Part shown: positions 1 to 6,505 of the stretch, in pieces | Position numbering within the stretch: the first letter of the stretch is position 1 | How the letters are laid out: each line of letters begins with the position of its first letter | Assembly: GCA_023438245.1 (NCBI GenBank) | Contig: JAEXRD010000070.1 | Coordinates: 1-14,464, forward strand | Origin: Pseudomonadota bacterium | GTDB taxonomy: Bacteria; Desulfobacterota; Desulfovibrionia; Desulfovibrionales; Desulfovibrionaceae | Reading direction: 5' to 3' | DNA: 14,464 bases | Position numbers and translations under genes: made by a program | The notes under the pieces: model-generated | The model's database searches: none | What the model saw: only the letters and a program-made list of their open reading frames with translations | Told to the model about the DNA's origin: nothing

Positions 1-50
1 AACCCCCTCCCCACCCCGAAAACTCTTGTAGGGGGAAATTCGGGGAACTG

Positions 51-88
51 CCCGGCTGAATCCCAACCCCTGTCAACCGGGTATTTTT
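51..88 (+). terminator. Weak candidate rho-independent terminator of an upstream gene
   Basis: A 5-bp stem (CCCGG at 51-55 with CCGGG at 77-81) is followed directly by TATTTTT. The loop is 21 nt, which is long, and the stem is short, so this is only a candidate. It would end transcription coming from left of the window. The rest of 1-217 shows no convincing gene. The only other structure is a 9-bp direct repeat, TTTTGTCCT, at 85-93 and 117-125. Confidence 0.22.
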
Positions 89-217
89 GTCCTTTTTACG
101 GCCAGAATTGGGGTCGTTTTGTCCTGGCCCGAAACCCCGTGGTATCCTTGCCGGAATCTGCGCCGGGCCTCACCTTGGAGATCACGCCGGGCGCGCAAAC
201 CCGAATAGGAACGCCAG

Positions 218-1420
218 ATGCCCGAATCCCATGCCCCCCACATCTCCCTGAAACGCGACAGCAAAGGCCGCATCGCCGAGAGAACCCTGACTCTGGGCGG
301 GATGCCGGAAACACGGCGCTACGCCTACGACCCCGCCGGGCGGCTGGCCCAGGTGACCGACGAGCGCGGCGGGCTGCTGGAATCCTACACCTACGACCAC
401 CAGGCCCGCCGCCTGGCCGACATCCGCCCCCAAAGCCAAGTGGGCGAGCGGCGCTTCAGCTACGGCCACGGCAACCGCCTGGCCGCCGCAGGGGAAACCC
501 AGTACAGCCACGACCGCGCTGGCTTCCGCAACCTCAAGGTTGAGGGCGCGCCCGGCCTGGGCGGGGCCGAGACCTGGTACCACTATGAACCCTCCGGCCT
601 GCTGCTGGCCGTGGACCTGCCAGGCGGAAGCCGCATCGAATACGCCTACGACAAACACGGCCTGCGGCGAGAAAAGCGCCTGGATGGCCGCCTCGTGGCC
701 GCCTACGACTGGCTGGACCCGCTGCGGCTCTCGGAGTTCTTCGATGGCCGGGAGTGGTGGCGACTGGCCTACACCGAAGGCCGAACCCCAGTGGGCGTCA
801 CCAATGGCCGCGACTCCTTCCTGCTCCTGGCCGACCAACTCGGCACCCCGGTGGCCCTTGCCACGCCTGATGGCCGTATTGTACAGAGCATGCGATACGA
901 CTCCTTCGGCAACCTCCTGGAAAGCCGGGGCGGTGTCGTCGACCTTCCGCTCGGCTTCGCGGGCGGGCTCTTTGACCGGGACACGGGACTCACTCGCTTC
1001 GTCTGGCGGGAGTATGATGCCGAGACGGGCCGCTTCACGGCCCTGGACCCTTTGCGCGAGAAAGGCGGCGACGCCGACTTCTACGGCTATTGCGTCGATG
1101 ATCCGGTCAACCGGGTGGACGTCTGGGGCTTGGAAGGCTCGTGGTGGGACGGGGCGGGGGGCAGAATTGTCAGGCGTGATATTGAAGGAGCGGGCACCGG
1201 CGCAATAGGTGGAGCTGTCGCAGGTTCACCTACTGGAGTTGGGATACCACTGGGAGCGATTGTTGGTGGGCTCATGGGACTTCCGACAGGCATGTTGAAG
1301 GGTACACTAGAAGAGATCGGACGGCCGAGCAACAAAAACGATACTGAAGGTTCTCAGCCACAGGAGGACGCACCATCTGAAGCGCGTAAAGCACTTGAAG
1401 AATGGTGGCGACGTCTCTGA
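218..1420 (+). CDS. Rhs/YD-repeat protein, C-terminal core fragment with variable toxin-like tip
   Basis: A 400-residue protein. Residues about 12-305 are the end of an Rhs core, with YD-type repeats such as YAYDPAGRL, YTYDHQ and YAYDKHG. It closes with the hallmark Rhs segment: FAGGLFDRDTGL, then EYDAETGRFTALDPL (266-279), then the DPVNRVDVWGLEG junction (295-307). Full Rhs proteins usually exceed 1000 residues, so most of the shell is missing. An in-frame TAG at 206-208 closes the frame, and the ATG at 218 has an AGGA seven bases upstream, so it could be translated as a short orphan. After the junction the sequence changes to a polymorphic tip (about 308-400). It has a Gly-rich apolar stretch at 324-362 with glycines every fourth residue, then a polar acidic tail ending EEWWRRL. 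The tip matches no nuclease or deaminase toxin that I recognise. The tip DNA is A/T-richer than the core, as is common for exchanged Rhs tips. The following small membrane gene is the candidate immunity partner. The Rhs assignment is strong. Toxin activity and expression of this fragment are inferred. Confidence 0.85.
   Translation: MPESHAPHISLKRDSKGRIAERTLTLGGMPETRRYAYDPAGRLAQVTDERGGLLESYTYDHQARRLADIRPQSQVGERRFSYGHGNRLAAAGETQYSHDRAGFRNLKVEGAPGLGGAETWYHYEPSGLLLAVDLPGGSRIEYAYDKHGLRREKRLDGRLVAAYDWLDPLRLSEFFDGREWWRLAYTEGRTPVGVTNGRDSFLLLADQLGTPVALATPDGRIVQSMRYDSFGNLLESRGGVVDLPLGFAGGLFDRDTGLTRFVWREYDAETGRFTALDPLREKGGDADFYGYCVDDPVNRVDVWGLEGSWWDGAGGRIVRRDIEGAGTGAIGGAVAGSPTGVGIPLGAIVGGLMGLPTGMLKGTLEEIGRPSNKNDTEGSQPQEDAPSEARKALEEWWRRL
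1058..1122 (+). repeat. 65-bp direct repeat, copy 1 (Rhs core end)
   Basis: This 65-bp stretch, encoding EKGGDADFYGYCVDDPVNRVDV, is identical base for base to 1773-1837. It ends exactly at the point where the Rhs core gives way to the variable tip. It is a plausible recombination site for tip exchange. Confidence 0.9.
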
Positions 1421-1434
1421 TGGTTGCAGACTGA

Positions 1435-1462
1435 CTGGGCATGGCGTCATCGCCATGCCCAG
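1435..1462 (+). promoter_or_regulatory. Perfect 12-bp hairpin between Rhs tip and small membrane gene
   Basis: Arms 1435-1446 and 1451-1462 are perfectly complementary around a TCAT loop. The hairpin begins 14 nt after the Rhs stop codon. It ends just ahead of the GAGGGG ribosome-binding sequence (1467-1472) of the next gene. No U-tract follows, so an intrinsic terminator is unlikely. It could stabilise or separate expression of the two cistrons. Confidence 0.75.
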
Positions 1463-1474
1463 CAGCGAGGGGCT

Positions 1475-1711
1475 ATGAGCAAAATTGCATGTTCTGTTTG
1501 TGGGACGAAGTATCAAGCCTCATGGCGCGGCAACGGCATCTTTCTGATTTTTTTCGGCATTACTGTCTTCCTTGTCTCCCTGATGCACGAAGGATGGCTA
1601 GGGGTTGTAAGTACAGCGCTATTATTCTCTGTGCCATTAATCGCCATTGGCGTGAAATTCGTCAATAAGCCGCGCGATTGTCCCGTGTGCAAGCAATCCA
1701 ACCAAAACTGA
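1475..1711 (+). CDS. Small two-helix membrane protein with paired CxxC motifs; candidate immunity protein
   Basis: A 78-residue protein. The ATG at 1475 is preferred over an in-frame TTG at 1424 because it is preceded by GAGGGG at 1467-1472, and because the extra 17 residues would lie across the hairpin. Two apolar segments, about residues 21-37 and 42-63, form a membrane hairpin. The two ends would therefore lie on the same side, probably cytoplasmic. CSVC (Cys6, Cys9) and CPVC (Cys69, Cys72) could combine into one zinc-ribbon-like site across the hairpin. I recognise no named family. The position, 54 nt after an Rhs tip and before a displaced Rhs core remnant, is where immunity genes lie in Rhs tip cassettes. 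The A/T-rich composition and acquired context fit that role. Its pairing with a glycine-rich, possibly membrane-active tip is consistent, but immunity function is inferred, not shown. Confidence 0.62.
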   Translation: MSKIACSVCGTKYQASWRGNGIFLIFFGITVFLVSLMHEGWLGVVSTALLFSVPLIAIGVKFVNKPRDCPVCKQSNQN

Positions 1712-1739
1712 TCTCCACTGCGTTCAACATTGCTCGGAC

Positions 1740-1841
1740 ACAGGCCGTTTCACCGCGCTTGACCCGCTCAGGGAGAAAGGCGGCGACGCCGACTTCTACG
1801 GCTATTGCGTCGATGATCCGGTCAACCGGGTGGACGTGTGA
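1740..1841 (+). pseudogene. Displaced Rhs core-end remnant
   Basis: In the frame starting at 1740 this reads TGRFTALDPLREKGG and on to NRVDV, then TGA at 1839-1841. All 33 residues equal the core end of the upstream Rhs gene (TGRFT at residue 270 onward). The first 11 codons differ almost throughout by synonymous changes. The next 65 bases (1773-1837) are identical to 1058-1122. No start codon, core or tip accompanies it: the stop replaces the Trp of the VDVWG junction. This is the usual look of an older Rhs C-terminus pushed downstream when a new tip and immunity cassette is inserted. It begins 28 nt after the small membrane gene. Confidence 0.85.
1773..1837 (+). repeat. 65-bp direct repeat, copy 2 (Rhs remnant)
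   Basis: Identical to 1058-1122. The two copies bracket the Rhs tip and the small membrane gene, a 650-bp interval. Recombination between them would delete the present cassette and fuse the core to whatever follows the remnant. Confidence 0.9.
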
Positions 1842-1906
1842 AGAATTGAGAGGGCGCGGCGGCGACCCGGCACCGAAACGCACCGCCGCGGCAGGCCCGA
1901 ATCCAG

Positions 1907-1935
1907 TTTACAGCCAGGAAAAATTGGGGTACGAA
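1907..1935 (+). promoter_or_regulatory. Candidate sigma-70 promoter for rpsA
   Basis: TTTACA (1907-1912, five of six against TTGACA) lies 17 nt upstream of TACGAA (1930-1935, a poor -10 with three of six matches). It sits between the Rhs remnant and the hairpin-rich rpsA leader, and would give a leader of about 190 nt. No better pair was seen closer to rpsA. The weak -10 keeps this tentative. Confidence 0.3.
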
Positions 1936-1952
1936 GCATGACTTTCAGGGCG

Positions 1953-2076
1953 TCCCCCCGCCGGGGGGAGGCCTGTACTTTTGGCGTCATGGCATCCGGA
2001 ACCGGCCAGGAAACTGGCCGACCGCCACGGCAACGCCCCGCTCGCCTCGGAAGCGGGGACGGGGCCGCGAGCGGCC
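1953..2076 (+). promoter_or_regulatory. Structured rpsA leader with four hairpins
   Basis: Four successive hairpins fill the untranslated region before rpsA. 1953-1969 is a 7-bp stem of TCCCCCC with GGGGGGA. 2003-2020 is CGGCCAG-GAAA-CTGGCCG. 2036-2058 has 7-bp arms CCCCGCT and AGCGGGG around a 9-nt loop. 2063-2076 has 5-bp arms GGCCG and CGGCC. A GGA triplet overlaps or lies within the loops of the second and third hairpins. In enterobacteria S1 represses its own mRNA by binding a folded leader with GGA-bearing loops. The same role here is inferred from analogy. The rest of 1842-2133 shows no gene. Confidence 0.45.
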
Positions 2077-2133
2077 GGAAGCCTTACATACAGCGCAAAT
2101 ACTTTGTCCGAGGGAGTGTCGTTGGAGGCAATC

Positions 2134-3861
2134 ATGGAAAAAACTAAGAACGTTGATCAGGAAATGGACCTCAATTTCGAGGATGCCCTTGAGAACTACC
2201 TCAAGGCGGATTTTGGCGACCTGGACGAAGGAACCATCGTTCCCGGCACCATCGTCAAGATCGGCAAGGAGCACGTCCTCGTCGACGTGAACTTCAAGAG
2301 CGAAGGCCAGATTCCCCTGGGCGAGTTCCTCGACCTGGAAGGCAATCTCACCGTCAAGGTGGGCGACACCGTGGACGTCTTCGTGTCCAACAAGGACGAG
2401 AGCGAAGGCACCATCCACCTGTCCCGCGAGAAGGCCAAGCGCATGCAGCTGTTCGACCGCCTGGAGGATTCCCAGGAGAAGAACGGCACCGTCACCGGCA
2501 AGATCATCCGCCGCATCAAGGGCGGTTACACCGTGGACCTGGGTGGCGTGGAGGCCTTCCTCCCCGGCTCCCATGTCGACCTTCGTCCCGTGCCTGACAT
2601 GGACGCCCTGGTTGGCCAGGAGTTCGAGTTCAAGATCCTCAAGATCAACCGCCGCCGCAGCAACGTCATCGTCAGCCGCCGCGTGCTCCTCGAGGAGCAG
2701 CGCAGCGAGCAGCGCGGCGCCCTGCTCGAGACCCTGGCCGAGGGCCAGACCGTCAAGGGCAAGGTCAAGAACATCACCGAGTACGGCGTGTTCATCGACC
2801 TGGGCGGGCTGGACGGCCTGCTGCACATCACCGACATGAGCTGGAAGCGCATCCGTCACCCCAAGGAGATGGTGCAGCTGGGCGACGACCTGGAGCTCAA
2901 GGTCCTGCACTTCGACCGCGAGGGCCAGAAGGTCAGCCTGGGCCTGAAGCAGCTCGTGGCCGATCCGTGGGAGAACATCGCCGGCAAGTACCCCCAGGGC
3001 GCCCGCCTCAAGGGCAAGGTCACCAACCTGGCCGACTACGGCGCGTTTGTTGAGCTGGAGCCCGGCGTCGAGGGTCTGGTGCACATCTCCGAGATGAGCT
3101 GGACCCGCAAGCTGCGCCACCCCTCCCAGATGGTGCGCGCCGGAGACGAGGTCGAGGTCATCGTGCTCGGCGTCGATCCGGACAAGAAGCGCATCAGCCT
3201 GGGCATGAAGCAGATCAAGCCCAATCCCTGGGACGTGGTGGCCGAGAAGTACCCCGAGGGCACCATCCTTGAGGGCGCCATCAAGAACATCACCGAGTTC
3301 GGCGTGTTCATCGGCATCGAGGAGGGCATCGACGGCCTCATCCACGTGTCCGACATCAGCTGGACCAAGAAGATCCGCCACCCCAGCGAAGTCTTCAAGA
3401 TCGGCGACGTTGTGCAGGCCAAGGTGCTGACCGTGGACAAGGAGAACGAGAAGTTCACCCTGGGCATCAAGCAGCTGGCCGAAGATCCCTGGCTCAAGGT
3501 CCCGGGCAAGTACCCCGTGGGCACCCTCATCAACGGCCTGGTGACCAACATCACCGACTTCGGCCTGTTCGTCGAGGTCGAGGAGGGCATCGAGGGCCTG
3601 GTGCACGTGTCCGAGATCAGCCGCAAGAAGATCAAGAGCCCCTCCGAGCTGTTCAAGGAAGGCGTCACCATCGAGGCCAAGGTCATCCACGTGAGCGCGG
3701 ATGAGCGTCGCCTCGGCCTGTCCATCAAGCAGCTGAAGGAAGAGGAAGAGCGCAAGAAGCCCAAGGAGTTCCGCACCGCCGGTCCCGAGACCGGAAGCAA
3801 TCTGGGCGAGCTGCTGCGCGCCAAGATCGAGGACGCCTCCAATGGAGAAGAGTCCAACTAA
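2134..3861 (+). CDS. rpsA: 30S ribosomal protein S1
   Basis: A 575-residue protein that binds mRNA on the small ribosomal subunit and helps start translation on structured or weak ribosome-binding sites. Six S1 (OB-fold) repeats are visible at about residues 32-100, 117-184, 204-274, 289-361, 376-448 and 463-534. Repeats 3-6 carry the classic signature of YGVF/FGVF-type strands followed by GLLHIT or GLVHVS. The first two are the divergent, ribosome-docking kind, as in the E. coli protein (557 residues, also six repeats). The ATG at 2134 is chosen because GGAGG lies at 2124-2128, five bases upstream. The frame stays open back to 1981, but that extension runs through the leader hairpins and resembles nothing in S1. 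The C-terminal tail, rich in Lys and Glu, ends in a region that also holds the ribosome-binding site and start of sppA. Identification is secure. Confidence 0.97.
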   Translation: MEKTKNVDQEMDLNFEDALENYLKADFGDLDEGTIVPGTIVKIGKEHVLVDVNFKSEGQIPLGEFLDLEGNLTVKVGDTVDVFVSNKDESEGTIHLSREKAKRMQLFDRLEDSQEKNGTVTGKIIRRIKGGYTVDLGGVEAFLPGSHVDLRPVPDMDALVGQEFEFKILKINRRRSNVIVSRRVLLEEQRSEQRGALLETLAEGQTVKGKVKNITEYGVFIDLGGLDGLLHITDMSWKRIRHPKEMVQLGDDLELKVLHFDREGQKVSLGLKQLVADPWENIAGKYPQGARLKGKVTNLADYGAFVELEPGVEGLVHISEMSWTRKLRHPSQMVRAGDEVEVIVLGVDPDKKRISLGMKQIKPNPWDVVAEKYPEGTILEGAIKNITEFGVFIGIEEGIDGLIHVSDISWTKKIRHPSEVFKIGDVVQAKVLTVDKENEKFTLGIKQLAEDPWLKVPGKYPVGTLINGLVTNITDFGLFVEVEEGIEGLVHVSEISRKKIKSPSELFKEGVTIEAKVIHVSADERRLGLSIKQLKEEEERKKPKEFRTAGPETGSNLGELLRAKIEDASNGEESN

Positions 3862-4774
3862 GTCCAAGTTCTCCGAACAGCACCCGCTGCTGTTCGGCCT
3901 GTTCCTGATCATATTGGCCGTGGCCCTCTTCATGGGGGCCATGGCCTTTTTCCGTTCCCTCGGGGGCAAATCCAAGCCGCTTTCCGGCGACAAGATCGGC
4001 CTGTGCAAGATCGAGGGCATGATCACCGACGCCGGAGAGGTCACGAGCTTCCTGCGCGAACTGAAGCAGGACGACTCCGTGAAGGGCGTGCTGCTCAGGA
4101 TCGACAGCCCCGGCGGCGCCGTGGCCCCCTCCCAGGAGCTGTACCAGGCCGTGCGCGAGCTGGCGGCCAAGAAGCCCGTGGTGGCCAGCATGGGCACGGC
4201 GGCGGCCAGCGGCGGCTACTACGCCGCGGCCCCGGCCACGCTCATCGTGGCCAACCCCGGCACCCTCACCGCCAGCATCGGCGTGCGCGCCGAGTACGTG
4301 AACGTCCAGGGCCTGATGGACAAGCTGGGCCTGAAGAGCGACACCCTGGCCAGCGGCAAGCTGAAAGCCGCCGGAAGCCCCACCCAGCCCATGACCCCGG
4401 AACAGCGCGCCTACCTGCAGGGGCTCATCATGGACCTGCACCAGCAGTTCGTGGGCGACGTGGCCGAGGCCAGGAAAATGCCGCTGGACAAGGTGGAGAA
4501 GCTGGCCGACGGCCGGGCCATGACCGGACGCCAGGCCCTGGAGGCCGGGCTGGTGGACAAGCTGGGCGGCCAGGAGCAGGCCCTCGCGGCCCTGCGCGAG
4601 CTGGCCAAGCTGCCGGAATCCGCCCCGCTGCTGGAAGGCCCGGAGAAGAAGCTGCCGTTTTTGCCGCGCCTGCTGGGAGCCACGCTCTCGGCCCTGGCCC
4701 AGGCGCTGCTGGAGACCCCGGGCCAGACGGGCCTGCGCGGGCAAGACGGGCTGCTGCTGCAGTACCGCCAGTAG
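3842..4774 (+). CDS. sppA: Signal peptide peptidase SppA, 36-kDa type
   Basis: A 310-residue membrane-anchored serine protease that degrades cleaved signal peptides in the cytoplasmic membrane. One N-terminal helix lies at about residues 16-36. The protease fold shows LLRIDSPGGAV (84-94), the nucleophile in AASGGYY (Ser123), and the lysine general base in SGKLKAAGSP (Lys175). The Ser-Lys spacing of 52 equals that of the short Bacillus-type SppA (Ser147, Lys199), so this is the short single-domain form, not the 67-kDa E. coli form. The C-terminal 35 or so residues after GPEKK are a family-variable tail. The ATG at 3842 overlaps the last 20 bases of rpsA in another frame, and GAGGA at 3829-3833 gives an eight-base spacing, so translation is probably coupled to rpsA. 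Both catalytic residues are intact. Confidence 0.93.
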   Translation: MEKSPTKSKFSEQHPLLFGLFLIILAVALFMGAMAFFRSLGGKSKPLSGDKIGLCKIEGMITDAGEVTSFLRELKQDDSVKGVLLRIDSPGGAVAPSQELYQAVRELAAKKPVVASMGTAAASGGYYAAAPATLIVANPGTLTASIGVRAEYVNVQGLMDKLGLKSDTLASGKLKAAGSPTQPMTPEQRAYLQGLIMDLHQQFVGDVAEARKMPLDKVEKLADGRAMTGRQALEAGLVDKLGGQEQALAALRELAKLPESAPLLEGPEKKLPFLPRLLGATLSALAQALLETPGQTGLRGQDGLLLQYRQ

Positions 4775-4798
4775 GCCCGCGAAAGATCGGGAGCGCCC

Positions 4799-5659
4799 AT
4801 GCCCGCGCCCACCCCAGACCACGAGCACGCCCGCTTCTTCCGCTCCCCGGCCCTGCCGGAGACGGAGCTCTTGACCGCGCGCTACGTCACCCACAGCTTC
4901 GCGCCGCACTGGCACGAGGGCTACGTGGTGGGCGTCATCACCGCCGGGGCCGAGGGCTACCGCTACCGCGGGGCCGACCACGTGGCCGGGCCGGGCTGGC
5001 TGGCCTGCATCAATCCCGACGAGATCCACACTGGCGAGCGCGCCGTGGACGAGGGCTGGACCTACCGCGTGTTCTACCCCTCGGCCCGGACCCTGCTGGA
5101 CATCGCCCGCCAGCTGCGCGGCGAAAACGCCGGGACCGCCGAAACCATCGGAACCGCCGGACTGCCGCGCCTGCCGCACACCGCCGTGCGCGACGTGGAG
5201 CTGGCCCGCGCCCTGGCCCGGGCGCACATGCTTCTGGAAGAAGGCGCGGACCTGCTGGCCGCCCAAAGCGCCGCCCTCAGCGCGCTCACCTCCCTGCTGG
5301 TGCGCCACGCCCGCGAGCCGGAACCCGGCAGGGTGGCCAGCCTGCGGCCGGAGCACGCCAAGGCCGAGGCCATGCGCCAGATCCTGGCCGCCGACCTCAC
5401 CGAGCAGGTGAGCCTGGACGACCTGGCCCGGGCCGTGGGCCTCTCGCCCTTCCACGCCGCCCGCGTGTTCGCCCGCTCAAGCGGCATGCCGCCCCACGCT
5501 TGGCGCACCCAGCTCCGGCTCAACCGCTCGCTGGACCTGCTGCGCGCGGGCAGCAGCGTGGCCGAGGCCGCCCTGGCCGTGGGCTTCGCCGACCAGAGCC
5601 ACTACACGCGCCACTTCCGCCGCGCCTTCGGCTGTCCGCCGGGCCGCTGGCGCGGCTAG
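4799..5659 (+). CDS. AraC-family transcriptional regulator with cupin sensor domain
   Basis: A 286-residue protein. The N-terminal cupin ligand domain (about 15-100) shows HWHEGYVVGVITAG (His37, His39) and NPDEIHTGE (His77), the pattern of small-molecule-binding AraC members. The C-terminal DNA-binding domain (about 188-286) has two helix-turn-helix units. The first is around VSLDDLARAVGLSPFHAARVF (204-224). The second is around SVAEAALAVGFADQSHYTRHF (253-273), ending in the family's FGCPPGRWR. The ATG at 4799 has GGGAG at 4789-4793 and starts 24 nt after sppA with no terminator between them, so readthrough from rpsA-sppA is possible. It precedes azlCD on the same strand by 69 nt. The arrangement fits a local amino-acid-responsive activator of the exporter, but the ligand cannot be told from sequence. 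Confidence 0.93.
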   Translation: MPAPTPDHEHARFFRSPALPETELLTARYVTHSFAPHWHEGYVVGVITAGAEGYRYRGADHVAGPGWLACINPDEIHTGERAVDEGWTYRVFYPSARTLLDIARQLRGENAGTAETIGTAGLPRLPHTAVRDVELARALARAHMLLEEGADLLAAQSAALSALTSLLVRHAREPEPGRVASLRPEHAKAEAMRQILAADLTEQVSLDDLARAVGLSPFHAARVFARSSGMPPHAWRTQLRLNRSLDLLRAGSSVAEAALAVGFADQSHYTRHFRRAFGCPPGRWRG

Positions 5660-5676
5660 CCCGCGCGGCAGCACCC

Positions 5677-5716
5677 AGCGCAAGATCGTACAAGCCGGGG
5701 CCCCGCCGGTTGCGCT
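5677..5716 (+). promoter_or_regulatory. Inverted repeat upstream of azlC
   Basis: Perfect 7-bp arms, AGCGCAA (5677-5683) and TTGCGCT (5710-5716), enclose 26 bases containing a smaller CGGGGCCCCG palindrome. It occupies most of the araC-azlC gap and ends 12 nt before the azlC start. It may be an operator for the adjacent regulator or an mRNA fold that occludes the azlC start, which has no clear ribosome-binding sequence. Confidence 0.4.
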
Positions 5717-5728
5717 AGACCCCAGCCC

Positions 5729-6505
5729 ATGAACCGCCAATCCTCCAATTCCTGCACTCCCCTGCCCTTCACCTGGGCCGGGCTTTTGGCCGGGGCGCGG
5801 GCCTGCCTGCCCATCGCCATCGGCGTGGGCGTGTACGGCGTGCTCTTCGGCCTGCTGGCCCGGCAGAAGGGCCTGTCCCTGGGCGCGGCCCTGTCCATGA
5901 GCAGCTTCGTGTTCGCCGGGGCCTCGCAGCTCATCGCCATGGACCTGTGGGGGCCGGAGCTGCCCGTCTTCTCGCTCATCGTCACCACCTTCATCGTGAA
6001 CCTGCGCCACGTGCTCATGGGCGCGGCGCTCTCCCCGTGGCTGACGCGCCTGACCCCGGGCAAGGCCTTCGGCTCGCTGTTCTTCATGACCGACGAATCC
6101 TGGGCCGTGACGCTGGGCATCTACGCCCGGGACGCCCGCGAGCGGGCCCGCAGCGACGGCGCGGTGCTGCTGGGCAGCGGGCTCATGGTCTACCTGTGCT
6201 GGAACCTCTCCACCGTGCTGGGCCACGCCCTGGTGCAAGGCCTGGACGACCCGGCCAGGTACGGGCTGGACTTCGCCTTCACGGCGGTGTTCACGGCGCT
6301 CCTGGTGGGGCTCAAGCCCAGGCGCGCGGACGTGCTGCCGCTCGTTGCGGCCACGGGCGCGGCGCTCTTGGGGGCCAGGCTGCTGCCCGGCAAGTGGTAC
6401 ATCCTGGTCGGGGCCTTCGCCGGGGGGCTGGCCGCGGCGCTTTCCCCCGCGCCCGAGCACTCCGAACCGGCAAAACCCGCCGACTGCGAGGAGGCCAAGC
6501 CATGA
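5729..6505 (+). CDS. azlC: AzlC-family branched-chain amino acid exporter, large subunit
   Basis: A 258-residue polytopic membrane protein of the AzlC (LIV-E) family, which exports branched-chain amino acids together with the small subunit AzlD. The family signature FVFAGASQLIA is at residues 60-70. TTFIVNLRHVLMGAAL follows at 86-101 and TDESWAV at 121-127, all typical of the family. Several further apolar segments run to about residue 235. The polar tail (about 236-258) is rich in Pro, Glu and Lys. The ATG at 5729 lacks a clear ribosome-binding sequence, so the exact start is less sure than the identity. The first helix begins around residue 15, so any alternative start would have to lie upstream of that. 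Its stop overlaps the azlD start as ATGA, showing translational coupling. The neighbouring AraC-type gene is the obvious regulator candidate. The actual substrate is not shown by sequence. Confidence 0.93.
   Translation: MNRQSSNSCTPLPFTWAGLLAGARACLPIAIGVGVYGVLFGLLARQKGLSLGAALSMSSFVFAGASQLIAMDLWGPELPVFSLIVTTFIVNLRHVLMGAALSPWLTRLTPGKAFGSLFFMTDESWAVTLGIYARDARERARSDGAVLLGSGLMVYLCWNLSTVLGHALVQGLDDPARYGLDFAFTAVFTALLVGLKPRRADVLPLVAATGAALLGARLLPGKWYILVGAFAGGLAAALSPAPEHSEPAKPADCEEAKP

Noticed and set aside
1678..1941. An 87-codon plus-strand frame over the Rhs remnant
   Set aside because: The Rhs sequence here is conserved in a different frame (from 1740); this frame is an out-of-register reading of it.
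1981..2133. An upstream start that would add 51 residues to S1
   Set aside because: The extension crosses the leader hairpins, has no S1 similarity and lacks a ribosome-binding site, whereas ATG 2134 has a well-placed GGAGG.
1987..4197. A 736-codon minus-strand frame opposite rpsA
   Set aside because: Repetitive Leu/Val/Asp/Ala sequence produced by reading the S1 repeats backward; not a protein family.
3725..5718. Long overlapping frames on both strands across sppA and the AraC-type gene
   Set aside because: Low-complexity Gly/Arg/Ala/Gln-rich translations overlapping genes with intact catalytic and DNA-binding motifs.
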